Below, in pieces: positions 45,041 through 53,719 of a stretch of DNA of 53,719 nt (the stretch's first letter is position 1; each line of letters opens with the position of its first letter). This stretch comes from Candidatus Levyibacteriota bacterium (GTDB lineage Bacteria > Patescibacteriota > Microgenomatia > Levybacterales > UBA12049): assembly GCA_016180725.1 (NCBI GenBank), contig JACPAR010000015.1, forward strand, positions 1-53,719, given 5' to 3'. Under the pieces are notes generated by a model. That model made no database searches. It was not told the origin of the DNA and saw only the letters and a list, made by a program, of their open reading frames with translations. Position numbers and translations under genes: made by a program.

Positions 45041-46206
45041 TTTCTTCCCTTACTCCTTTTCTTCAAAAATAAAACAGTGCCACCAATAATTGCTATTAAA
45101 ACTAAACTCACTATACCGACTTTAACAAGTGACAGTTTTTGGGCAATAACCATTACTCCCGGCTTATCACCTTCTGGTTTAACACTAACTGTTTTCCCAT
45201 CTTTGGTTTTGACTTCTACCTCACCTTCATAGACAACAACTGCTACCAATTTTTTATCGGTGTCTTTCAAAACCCAAAAATGGGTTCTGCTGACTGTTAC
45301 CCCCAACCAGCCTGCATCTACACCAAATTTATTTTCCGTAGGGTTGTTATTTCTTACTCTTACCTCTATTTCTCCTTCACTCAATTCTACAATGTGAGAG
45401 GTAACCCCATTGGCTTTAACCGGTTCTTGAAATTTAATCTTCTCCCAGTTACTAGATTGCATCACCGCCCCCGAATCCTCACCCCAAGAATATTTCTTGA
45501 TATTCTGCATTCCGGGAATGACAACAAACACAGGTTCGCCTTGAGGAACAGGCCGTATCCAAGCGTCCGCTTCAACCTTATCATTGATCCGCCCTTTTTT
45601 GTCAGCCTCCTTCATAGCCTCTTCGTACCACCATGGTTTTGTCTCCGCTTCCTTTTGACTAATACTTTTTCTGCCGAACAGGTTAAGAAAGCCTCCTTCC
45701 AGAGATTCTTCCAAATCACCGCTTGCGAAAAATTCCGAAACTTCAGCTACTTCTCTTAATCTCAACCAAGTTTGATAGGGATTAATGCCCAAAAACTCCA
45801 ACCATGACGGTCCCTCTTTTTGGCTTGGTGACGAAGTTTCCTTTTTTGAATCCAAAGTTGGGAGATTTTTGCTCTGGCCTTCATCTACTTCGGAAACTGT
45901 AGGAGTTTTTGGCTTAGCCGACAAACATGCTTTATAATCAGCCTCTACCTGTTTTTCACATGCGTCTTTAGATTGAGTACAGGTCTTATAGCACGCGCTT
46001 ACATCTTTGGTTTGATCTACGCATGGATAATAACATTTAGTCCATCCTGTCAAACAATTATATGAGGCGCGGGCACGGATTTTGTCACATTCCTCTATTG
46101 TCTGGGCATTGGCTTCCGGAGACAAGAAAAGCACAGCAGTTAAAATAAGCAGTACGGGCAGGATGCCTGCCCGCCAAAACTTTAGCGTAGACGGGAATTT
46201 TTTCAT
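45037..46206 (-). CDS. Secreted Cys-rich/FecR-like protein with C-terminal TM
   Basis: Signal peptide; ECDKIRARASYNCLTGWTKCYYPCVDQTKDVSACYKTC; FecR-like beta region; C-terminal TM and KKRSKGRK. Confidence 0.65.
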   Translation of the reverse strand: MKKFPSTLKFWRAGILPVLLILTAVLFLSPEANAQTIEECDKIRARASYNCLTGWTKCYYPCVDQTKDVSACYKTCTQSKDACEKQVEADYKACLSAKPKTPTVSEVDEGQSKNLPTLDSKKETSSPSQKEGPSWLEFLGINPYQTWLRLREVAEVSEFFASGDLEESLEGGFLNLFGRKSISQKEAETKPWWYEEAMKEADKKGRINDKVEADAWIRPVPQGEPVFVVIPGMQNIKKYSWGEDSGAVMQSSNWEKIKFQEPVKANGVTSHIVELSEGEIEVRVRNNNPTENKFGVDAGWLGVTVSRTHFWVLKDTDKKLVAVVVYEGEVEVKTKDGKTVSVKPEGDKPGVMVIAQKLSLVKVGIVSLVLIAIIGGTVLFLKKRSKGRK

Positions 46207-46215
46207 AAAAGCTAA

Positions 46216-47403
46216 TTAAAAAATACTCTGAACTTTTTTAGTCAGATTACCATCTTCGTCGCGAGCTGTAACAGTCACTATCGCATCAACACATTCTCCT
46301 GGAGTATTATAACGCCATTCTACATCCCCTCCTCCAACTGTCGAGCCAACAAAATACCCACAATTTATTTTCCAGAAATAAGTAAGCTTACTACCCTCGG
46401 GATCACTGGCAACAGGTTTCAATAGGTACCTGTGAGGTAATTCTTCATAAGAACCATGAAGCTGCGTATAATCGACTCTTTCTATCACTGGAGACTTGTT
46501 AACTGTTTTTCCCGCTCTCTCTTCTCCCGAGCATTTCACCTCTCTGCCTACAAGCACTTTTTGATCAAACGGTTCAGTGTGTGCAAAATCCCTTTTCTCA
46601 TCAGCAGCGTGTCTAAAAATTGCTGTCCATTCACCTCTAAGACGGGCATCAAGATTAATCAAAGCTGAACCTTCTTTTCTACAAAAGAAGGTTTCTTGGG
46701 TAGAAACAGAATTGAATGATTTAAGTGTGGTTAAAGCCGGACGATCTTCAACTAGAACTGGACCTACAACTTCACTAGTCTGGTCAACAATAAACCTGCC
46801 TTTAACGTTTGAAGTGCTAATGTTGTCTGTAGTTTTAGTCTCAGGATCTAAAACGAAAGTCACAAGTTTACCTGTGTTTTCTATTGCTGCATGTACCAAG
46901 AATGAATCAGCAAAATCAACTGGCTCAAGAGGCCCAGTTATATCTATCTTGAAAAATCCAAAGGTAACAACTAAGGAGCTAAAATGATTTATTTCCGTGA
47001 AGATTTTAGTCTTACCTTTTGTATCTACTACCACCTTTACATTTTTAGGAGTCACTAAATCATTACCAGAAAAATGAGAAATTATAGGGATCGAGTCTCC
47101 TGCTTCAAGAGTAATTTCAACAATGATTGGTTGAGATACTGTTAAACCACTTGGGGCCAACTCATATACTAAAACATTATCGTCATCTTGGGCCACCCGC
47201 TTTACAGAAATATCGCTTGTCGACATACCCTGGGGCAAGCTAACTTTAGGAATTGTAAGAACGACCTTTCCGTCATCAGAAGTAAACTTCAATATCTTAC
47301 TGGAACTGCGGTTTGTGAGCCAGACTGCTGCTCCAACAACAAGCAGGATTAAAATAAGGATCGCAATATGTACTGCCTTTTGGGTAAAAAAAGGATGCTT
47401 CAT
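46216..47403 (-). CDS. Secreted protein with Ig-like C-terminal domain
   Basis: N-terminal TM; LKPVASDPEGSKLTYFWKINCG...IVTVTARDEDGNLTKKVQ PKD/Ig-like. Confidence 0.6.
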   Translation of the reverse strand: MKHPFFTQKAVHIAILILILLVVGAAVWLTNRSSSKILKFTSDDGKVVLTIPKVSLPQGMSTSDISVKRVAQDDDNVLVYELAPSGLTVSQPIIVEITLEAGDSIPIISHFSGNDLVTPKNVKVVVDTKGKTKIFTEINHFSSLVVTFGFFKIDITGPLEPVDFADSFLVHAAIENTGKLVTFVLDPETKTTDNISTSNVKGRFIVDQTSEVVGPVLVEDRPALTTLKSFNSVSTQETFFCRKEGSALINLDARLRGEWTAIFRHAADEKRDFAHTEPFDQKVLVGREVKCSGEERAGKTVNKSPVIERVDYTQLHGSYEELPHRYLLKPVASDPEGSKLTYFWKINCGYFVGSTVGGGDVEWRYNTPGECVDAIVTVTARDEDGNLTKKVQSIF

Positions 47404-48443
47404 TTTTTCTTTTTCAAAATTAAGACCACTGTTCCAATAGCCACCGCCAAAACCAAACCAAACATAGCAAGCTTGGCAAGTGAAAGTTTTTGAGCAACCA
47501 CAACTACTCCTGGCTTACCATCTTGAGGTTCAACAGTCATAACTTTTCCATCCTTAGTTTTTACCTTCACCTGCCCTTGATAAACCCCCACTATTGTCTC
47601 TTTTGTTGGTTCATGGGTTATCCAATAGTGAGTACCAATAATAAAAAGATCTATAAATTCTGTACTTGCATCATGTTGTCCCTCCAGCTCAACAGTACCG
47701 TTTAAAATATTTATGGGACCGGTTTCCGGCAAGGTCGCTTCTGAACCAGGCGTAATGATAATTACAGTACCATCTGAAGAGAACAACTTGACTGGCTCAT
47801 CAATGGCTTTAATTGTCGATCCTAATGGAAAATCCCACAAACGTGCCTTGTCTATCTTAATAAATTCCGATGAACCCGGTAATTTAATCAGTCCCGTCTC
47901 GGAAAAACTCATACCTAAATAAAACTTATTTTTTGCACCTGCTTTTTTTGCTGCTTCTTTATCTTCCTGAGTAATATTTGGCGTTCTTTCCAGTTGAGCG
48001 CCAGTTTCAATTTTTTCAATATTCAAATCTAAACCATTGGAAATAATCCAATCATTTACTTGTTGCGCGTTCGTTAGCCAGCTTTCATTGGACGAAACCT
48101 CGGGTTCTTTTTTTAACCTGGCTATGTCAGGCTTTTTATCGGACTTCCTGCAAGCCCAGAAATCCTCCAGGGCTTTGGCGCTACAGTCAGAACTTTTTTC
48201 GCTGCACTGCTCTCTTTTTGTACATCTTGAATAAACTTCTCCGGAATTAAAATAAGTATCCCCGTCCGGTTTTTTTGTTTCCTCACCGCATAAATGAATA
48301 CAGGCATTAAAATTTTCCGTGCATTTTTTCATATCCTGATCAAAAATAGGCCTGCATTCAGCATCAGTACCTGCATAAGTTACATGAGGGCTCAGAAGAA
48401 AAATAAAAACAACTAAAATTATGGGCAGGATAAATTTTTTCAT
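47400..48443 (-). CDS. Secreted Cys-rich/FecR-like protein, paralog of 45037..46206
   Basis: ECRPIFDQDMKKCTENFNACIHLC...; YQGQVKVKTKDGKVMTVEPQDGKPGVVVVAQKLSLAKLAMFGLVLA matches the paralog YEGEVEVKTKDGKTVSVKPEGDKPGVMVIAQKLSLVKVGIVSLVLI. Confidence 0.7.
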   Translation of the reverse strand: MKKFILPIILVVFIFLLSPHVTYAGTDAECRPIFDQDMKKCTENFNACIHLCGEETKKPDGDTYFNSGEVYSRCTKREQCSEKSSDCSAKALEDFWACRKSDKKPDIARLKKEPEVSSNESWLTNAQQVNDWIISNGLDLNIEKIETGAQLERTPNITQEDKEAAKKAGAKNKFYLGMSFSETGLIKLPGSSEFIKIDKARLWDFPLGSTIKAIDEPVKLFSSDGTVIIITPGSEATLPETGPINILNGTVELEGQHDASTEFIDLFIIGTHYWITHEPTKETIVGVYQGQVKVKTKDGKVMTVEPQDGKPGVVVVAQKLSLAKLAMFGLVLAVAIGTVVLILKKKK

Positions 48444-48445
48444 TG

Positions 48446-49414
48446 TTACTGCGCCTTTTCTGCGGGCGGCTTATAATTTGGATTGAAATACTTGTAAAAA
48501 TCTTGAATTTCACTATAAATTCTTTGTGATTCTGCCGCTAAACCATTATATCGATAAACCATATTGTTATATTGTCCTAGTAAATTGTTGAAGTTTGTTG
48601 CGTCGCCTGCGTTTTGATATGCAGTCAGCTGGTTTTGCATCGAAGTAAGTTGAGGAGCAAGCGTTCCCAATTCATATTTAATCTCATCCATTCTTCTCAC
48701 CCTGCTGTTGAATCCTCCGTTTTTAAAAAGCCCTACAACTTTTGGCCGGTCGCTAAAATACTGTTTATAATATTCTTCTAGTTCCGGTGAAAGATCACTA
48801 TACTCAACTCCAAACTTAGAATGCAATTCGCTGAGAAAACTTTGTTTAATTTTCTTTTCATCTTTTGCTTTCTCCAAAATGCTCTTTACAGAAAGCAGAT
48901 GAGAATCATCTGCATGTTTTGAGAATTCTTGTTCGAGTAAGGAATTAACATTAGTTTTTTCATCCGGACTTAACCGATCATATATTGCATGTAACATTTC
49001 GTGTATTGCGGCTGCATATTTGTGATCGGCAAACTGCGGATCATCAATCTTTAAAAGATGTATCTGCCGTCCGCCAAACGGTCCTCCCCCTCGCTTTGGC
49101 CCAATGCAAGCAAGCGCCTCTACTCCATTAACAAGACAATACTTTCTAAAAACTTCTCCGTTAACAAATTCCGGCTGTGCCCGATAAAATGCTGCTTTCC
49201 CTTTACCTGTGAGGGTATTTTTTTCGGCAATCTCTACTATTTCGGCAGTTGGCTGATACGTTTTTAATACTTCTTCATCAGACTTTCTAAGATCTGCCGT
49301 TGCAAAAAAGAAAAAACCTCCAATAAGAAGCACAAGAACAAAAATTACAATCAAAGCTATGGTCAAACATCCCATGCCTTTTTTTTCTTGGGGTCCTTTT
49401 GATTTCTGCGCCAT
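48446..49414 (-). CDS. Membrane-anchored putative zinc metallopeptidase
   Basis: N-terminal TM; YAAAIHEMLHAIYDRLSPDEK (HExxH). Confidence 0.6.
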   Translation of the reverse strand: MAQKSKGPQEKKGMGCLTIALIVIFVLVLLIGGFFFFATADLRKSDEEVLKTYQPTAEIVEIAEKNTLTGKGKAAFYRAQPEFVNGEVFRKYCLVNGVEALACIGPKRGGGPFGGRQIHLLKIDDPQFADHKYAAAIHEMLHAIYDRLSPDEKTNVNSLLEQEFSKHADDSHLLSVKSILEKAKDEKKIKQSFLSELHSKFGVEYSDLSPELEEYYKQYFSDRPKVVGLFKNGGFNSRVRRMDEIKYELGTLAPQLTSMQNQLTAYQNAGDATNFNNLLGQYNNMVYRYNGLAAESQRIYSEIQDFYKYFNPNYKPPAEKAQ

Positions 49415-49466
49415 AAAGTTATATATTAATATATTAATCTTAAAATTTAGACTAAGTCAAGGCTTA

Positions 49467-49946
49467 TTATTCTACTTCTTCCCAATTATCGGTTGTTGCT
49501 CTTTCTAGGAATTGCGTAAATATTTTACCCGTATCCGGATAATAACGATACCATCTGAAAGTTGTTCTATGATCCGCAAGAGTTTCAAAAACTTGAATTA
49601 AATAATAAGGGTTATCTTTCGTTAGTTCCGCAGCAACTACGACATTAAACGTTGAACGGCCGTTCTCCTCAACTGCCTTTTTAAACTCTTGAACTTCGGA
49701 AAGCTTTGAAACAAACTCGACCCCTCTTTGACCTTTATTCACTTTAGGCTGTATCTTGTAAAAAACTAACCACCCACAAAAAATAATAAGAATTATAAAA
49801 CCAGTAATTATTAATAATTTATTTGGTTGTTGAACTTTATTTTTTGTATTTTTCTCCTTTAGCTGCAGCTGTTGCCAAAGAAACAACGCTACTATATCAC
49901 CGACAAGTAAAAACAAAACCGCTTTTTTGACAATATTTGGCAACAT
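49467..49946 (-). CDS. Membrane protein of unknown function
   Basis: Two hydrophobic segments, conserved-looking C-terminus. Confidence 0.5.
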   Translation of the reverse strand: MLPNIVKKAVLFLLVGDIVALFLWQQLQLKEKNTKNKVQQPNKLLIITGFIILIIFCGWLVFYKIQPKVNKGQRGVEFVSKLSEVQEFKKAVEENGRSTFNVVVAAELTKDNPYYLIQVFETLADHRTTFRWYRYYPDTGKIFTQFLERATTDNWEEVE

Positions 49947-49985
49947 ATGGAAATATTAGGTAATATTTGGTAATATTAAAGCACA

Positions 49986-50972
49986 ATGCTTATTCCGCCA
50001 AAGTATTTCTTAACACCAAAAATTTCCCAGCTTCTCGCATCAATAGAAGCAAGTAAGGAAGTGATTGATGCTATTTCTATTCCGGCAGAAGTAGAAACAA
50101 ATATTCGCCGTAGTTCAACGCTTAAAAGCTCGCTTTTTTCTGCAAGAATCGAAGGTAATACCCTTACCCTTGACGAACTTTCTAGTAGACCCTCCAAAGA
50201 TCAAAAAAAGGCAGAGGTGTTTAATATTTTAAAAGCCCTCAATACTATTTTCCAAAAGAGAAACAAAGATATTACTTTAAAAGATATTTTAAATCTACAT
50301 AAAATAGTAATGGAAGGATTAACGCATAAAACACAGCAGGGGAAAATAAGAAACGAAGTGAGCGCAATTTTTAACAGCGCCGGAATTGCTGTTTATATGC
50401 CTCCGCCTCCACGCTCGATCCCCTCTTTTTTAGAAAAGCTTATTAAATTTGCCAATAGTCAAAAAGAACAATTTGTGCCGATTCGTGCCTGTCTTACACA
50501 TTACACTTTTGAAAAAATTCACCCGTTTTTAGACGGCAATGGCCGGGTTGGAAGACTTCTTCTTCAGACAATAATGTATAAAGGCGGGTATGGCATGAAA
50601 GGACTTTTAACAATTGAGGAATATTTAGATAATAATCGCAGTGATTACTACCGGGCGCTCGAAGAAACAGAGCGGGATGCAAGCCCGTATCTTGAGTTAA
50701 TGCTTGAGGCAATAGCCGAAACTTCAGAAAAAGCAAAGCAACTTGTGCTTGAGAAAAAGCAATTACAAGCAAAAGATTATTTGCTGCCGCGCAGAGCCGA
50801 AATTCTGGACATTATTAAGGATCACAGGCTTGTGAATTTTGATCAAATAAGGCGAAGATTTATGGCTGTAAACGAAAGAACACTGCGCTTTGATCTTAAA
50901 AAACTTACAGACGCGGGGTTAATAAGAAAACTTGGCAATACCAAAGGCGTCTACTATGAATATCTCGACTAA
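49986..50972 (+). CDS. Fic family protein (class II-type N-terminal inhibitory motif) with C-terminal wHTH
   Basis: SARIEGN near the N-terminus; HPFLDGNGRVGRLLL; C-terminal DQIRRRFMAVNERTLRFDLKKLTDAGLIRKLG. Confidence 0.93.
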   Translation: MLIPPKYFLTPKISQLLASIEASKEVIDAISIPAEVETNIRRSSTLKSSLFSARIEGNTLTLDELSSRPSKDQKKAEVFNILKALNTIFQKRNKDITLKDILNLHKIVMEGLTHKTQQGKIRNEVSAIFNSAGIAVYMPPPPRSIPSFLEKLIKFANSQKEQFVPIRACLTHYTFEKIHPFLDGNGRVGRLLLQTIMYKGGYGMKGLLTIEEYLDNNRSDYYRALEETERDASPYLELMLEAIAETSEKAKQLVLEKKQLQAKDYLLPRRAEILDIIKDHRLVNFDQIRRRFMAVNERTLRFDLKKLTDAGLIRKLGNTKGVYYEYLD

Positions 50973-51097
50973 ACCTTAGCCACAAATCGCAGATAAATTA
51001 TGAAAGTAAAGGTAGCGAGGCTGTTGCACCCGAAAGGTGAAAATATTACTACTAATTTAACTCTTGCATAAGCGTAAAACTTCTTTGCCTAATCCTG

Positions 51098-51103
51098 TAT
51101 AAT
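51098..51103 (+). promoter_or_regulatory. -10 element of a probable leaderless MFS gene
   Basis: TATAAT ends 8 nt before the ATG at 51112. Confidence 0.45.
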
Positions 51104-51111
51104 ATTTTGAT

Positions 51112-52314
51112 ATGAATAAAAGGCTTATTTTTATCTTAGTCACGATGTTTCTAAATTTTTTGGGTTTTAGCATTGTTATTCCTATTCTCCCCTTTCTGGT
51201 CCAACACTACGCCCCGGATCAAAACACAATCGCTCTGCATGTTGGACTTTTGATATCTGTTTATGCTTTGTGTCAATTTATAGCAGCGCCCGGACTTGGC
51301 GCGTTAAGCGATCTTTACGGAAGAAGGCCGATTTTACTGATAAGTCTTTTTGGTTCGGTTATCGGATATGTTCTTTTAGGCGTAGGCGGTTCGCTCTGGA
51401 TATTGTTTTTGGGCAGAATTATTGATGGCCTAACAGGGGGAAACACTAGCACGGTTTATGCTTACATGGCAGATATTACAAAACCGAAGGAGAGAGGAAA
51501 ATATTATGGCATGCTTGGCGCAGCCGGCGGATTTGGATTTATGTTTGGACCGGCAATTGGAGGATTTACTGCTCATATTTTTTTAACTCTACCTCTTTTT
51601 TTAGCAGCCGGTGTAACCTTAGTAAACATGGTTTGGGGATATTTTGTTTTACCCGAAAGTTTGCCAAAAGAGCACAAAAGTATAAAACTTGATTTTAATC
51701 ACCTTAACCCATTCCAACAGTTTTCTCATATATTTGAAATTATTGCTTTAAAAAGACTATTTTCTATGGCGTTTCTTTTTTTCTTGGCATTTAATGCAAT
51801 GTACGGCAATGCTTCCGTATATTTAAAAGATGTTTTTAGCTGGAGTGCTGCACAAATCGGCATACTTCTTTTTGTTGTTGGTCTTATGGATATTTTTTCT
51901 CAAGGGTATTTACTAAGAAAACTTTTATCAAAATTTGGAGAAATGAACGTGATTATAATTGGAACAATCTTAAGCTTTATTGGACTATTTATCGCAGCCT
52001 CTACTTCGTTTTTTGTCTCAACTTATTTAATTTATTTAGGAGTAATTATTTTAATTATTGGCTATGGTTTATTTGAACCATCCACAAGTGGAATGATTTC
52101 AAATGCGGTTGGGCCTAAAATGCAAGGAAGGGTACAGGGAGCAAATCAGGGTATGCAGTCAATTGCCAGAGTTTTTGGCCCGCTTTTGTCTGCTTTTGCG
52201 TATCAATATTGGCGCGGTCTCCCCTACTCTCTAGAAGCATTACTCGTAGTTGGATCTTTTATAGTATTTACCTCTTCTTTAGCTCTGATCAAATCCCACA
52301 AAATTCAGAGTTAA
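51112..52314 (+). CDS. MFS transporter (TetA-like drug:H+ antiporter family)
   Basis: LGALSDLYGRRPILL, AYMADITKPKERGKYYGMLGAAGGFGFMFGPAIGG. Confidence 0.9.
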   Translation: MNKRLIFILVTMFLNFLGFSIVIPILPFLVQHYAPDQNTIALHVGLLISVYALCQFIAAPGLGALSDLYGRRPILLISLFGSVIGYVLLGVGGSLWILFLGRIIDGLTGGNTSTVYAYMADITKPKERGKYYGMLGAAGGFGFMFGPAIGGFTAHIFLTLPLFLAAGVTLVNMVWGYFVLPESLPKEHKSIKLDFNHLNPFQQFSHIFEIIALKRLFSMAFLFFLAFNAMYGNASVYLKDVFSWSAAQIGILLFVVGLMDIFSQGYLLRKLLSKFGEMNVIIIGTILSFIGLFIAASTSFFVSTYLIYLGVIILIIGYGLFEPSTSGMISNAVGPKMQGRVQGANQGMQSIARVFGPLLSAFAYQYWRGLPYSLEALLVVGSFIVFTSSLALIKSHKIQS

Positions 52315-52499
52315 AATCTGCAAAATATCTTAAATTTTTGGCTTGCCTGGCGGATTAAACTGTGCTAATTTTTACATACTTCTTGCGCATTTATTAAACA
52401 ATTCTTGTTGCTGTCTTACGCTCAAATACTATACTTAATAATATGAATAAATTCGGTCATTTAAACAAGTCTTGTGACGATAAAGATAAATAAGACTCC

Positions 52500-52657
52500 T
52501 TAACTTAAAACCCCAAGCTTTTCTTTGACTAAAATAAGCTTAATTCTTCCGGGCTGAAATTCTTTGTTAATGATTAAAATTTTATTAGAGGCTCAACCCC
52601 AGGGCTCGCCGCAGGAAAAAGAATTACAACTTCTCCAATAATTATTGTTTTATTCAC
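52500..52657 (-). pseudogene. Small gene apparently interrupted by a palindromic repeat fragment and frameshift
   Basis: AAAGGAGGTGA Shine-Dalgarno, GTG start at 52657, MNKTIIIGEVVILFPAASPGVEPLIKF*; another frame continues NKILIINKEFQPGRIKLILVKEKLGVLS* to 52500. Confidence 0.4.
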
Positions 52658-52754
52658 ATCCTCACCTCCTTTTCGAAGATTCCTGTTATCTTATTATAAC
52701 ATCTCTAATGCTCAAATAGCCTTTGTGAATTTTAACCGCTCGTAAGTTTTACAC

Positions 52755-53459
52755 CTAAAAGTTAGTGTTCGAAGAATTCTCATAGTGAATTTCTGGAATT
52801 AAATCAGACGTTGCTATGTAGATAAAAAAACCTGCAGTTAATGCAAGAAATATAGGAATATATCCTTCCAAAACATTACCAAGCAGGTATGTTGTTATTG
52901 CGCCAATAAATGCAACAGCAGCACTCAGAATATTTACAATTATTATCTTTTTTCTAGCTAATCCTTTGTGAAGCATTAACCCAAAATCACCTATCTCTTG
53001 GGGTATTTCATGCGCCGCAACCGCTATAGTTGTCACTATCCCCAACGGTATATTAACCATAAACGTTGCTGCAATAACAATGCCATCAATAAAATTATGA
53101 ACCGTATCTCCAATAATAATTAAAGGAAGTGTAGATTTTGATTCTCTTTCATGCTCCTGATATTCCTCGTGGTGATGAAACCAATGAATAAAACGTTCTA
53201 TAAGAAAAAACAGCACAATACCTAAAAGCGTCCAGAAAAAAATATTTATCTCGGTTTTTTCGGCCTCATGAGCTGCCTCCGGCAATAAGTCAAAAAATGC
53301 AGTACCAAGCAAAACTCCAGCTGCAAACGAAGCAAGAAAATGAGAAATCTTTAACGCAAGTTTTTCATGAGATAATAGAATAAAACCTCCGATAAGAGAG
53401 GCTACACTCCCTAAAAATGTAAATAATAAAATATACGCTAGAGTTGACATAGATTGCAA
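52755..53459 (-). CDS. ZIP family metal transporter
   Basis: GDTVHNFIDGIVIAATF and AVAAHEIPQEIGDFGLML. Confidence 0.93.
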   Translation of the reverse strand: MQSMSTLAYILLFTFLGSVASLIGGFILLSHEKLALKISHFLASFAAGVLLGTAFFDLLPEAAHEAEKTEINIFFWTLLGIVLFFLIERFIHWFHHHEEYQEHERESKSTLPLIIIGDTVHNFIDGIVIAATFMVNIPLGIVTTIAVAAHEIPQEIGDFGLMLHKGLARKKIIIVNILSAAVAFIGAITTYLLGNVLEGYIPIFLALTAGFFIYIATSDLIPEIHYENSSNTNF

Positions 53460-53719
53460 ATTCCAAAAAACTCAAGCGAATGACTTTTTACTTTGAACTT
53501 CTTTTTCTTTTCAATATCTTTTTCAAGCGCTTCAATATTGCAGTCTGAAATATCTTCAATGTTGCCACATTTTTCACATACTAAATGATGATGGTCTGCT
53601 TTTGCACTGTGCTCGTATCTAAGTTTTCCTTCGTTTAATTGAACCGATTTAACAATTCCCTTTTCAAAAAGAGCATTAATAATCCTAAAAACAGTAACTT
53701 TATCTACTTTAATTTTGTT
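53438..53719 (-). CDS. Fur family metalloregulator (5' end beyond the window)
   Basis: Minus strand NKIKVDKVTVFRIINALFEKGIVKSVQLNEGKLRYEHSAKADHHHLVCEKCGNIEDIS...SHSLEFFGICNLCQL*. Confidence 0.9.
   Translation of the reverse strand, partial: NKIKVDKVTVFRIINALFEKGIVKSVQLNEGKLRYEHSAKADHHHLVCEKCGNIEDISDCNIEALEKDIEKKKKFKVKSHSLEFFGICNLCQL

Noticed and set aside
45139-45759. 206-aa plus-strand ORF
   Set aside because: Antisense to the FecR-like protein gene; composition looks like a shadow ORF
46577-46987. 136-aa plus-strand ORF
   Set aside because: Shadow of the Ig-like secreted protein gene

Overview
The window reads as a compact, AT-rich bacterial chromosome segment. Gene content and style (short genes, minimal spacers, many signal-peptide or TM proteins of unknown function) look like a Patescibacteria/CPR genome, possibly Microgenomates; this assignment is inference. 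Housekeeping genes include dnaB, an M24 aminopeptidase, hisS, rpmE, prfA, a Kef-type antiporter, htrA-like and ctp proteases, rpsR-ssb-rpsF and ychF. Also present are an OtsA-type glycosyltransferase fused to a sensor-like N-terminus, a P-type ATPase, a Fic protein, an MFS transporter and a Fur-ZIP pair. The main points of interest are: (1) a 13 x 7-bp tandem repeat (AGCTCAC) at the 5' end of a giant secreted DNRLRE/Ig/FN3-like protein. The downstream frame has a signal peptide but no canonical start codon in the present register, while the other two registers each have an ATG upstream, which predicts a phase-variable surface protein. (2) A methionine operon (metB-like, C39-like peptidase, remnant of homocysteine S-methyltransferase, metF-like, split metE) behind a SAM-I riboswitch. 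It is divergent from a T-box leader with His-like features that precedes a DapF-like epimerase and hisS, and the two promoters have overlapping -35 boxes. (3) Several families of short palindromic repeats inserted in frame into conserved proteins (YchF, M24 peptidase, Kef) and into the P3 arm of the SAM riboswitch. (4) An accessory island containing a nonsense-interrupted Bro-N gene, a SWIM protein coupled to a Dda/RecD-like helicase, and a KilA-N gene. (5) A cluster of paralogous Cys-rich/FecR-like secreted proteins next to an HExxH metalloprotease-like protein. No CRISPR array, rRNA or convincing tRNA was seen. All calls come from reading the sequence; no searches were run.
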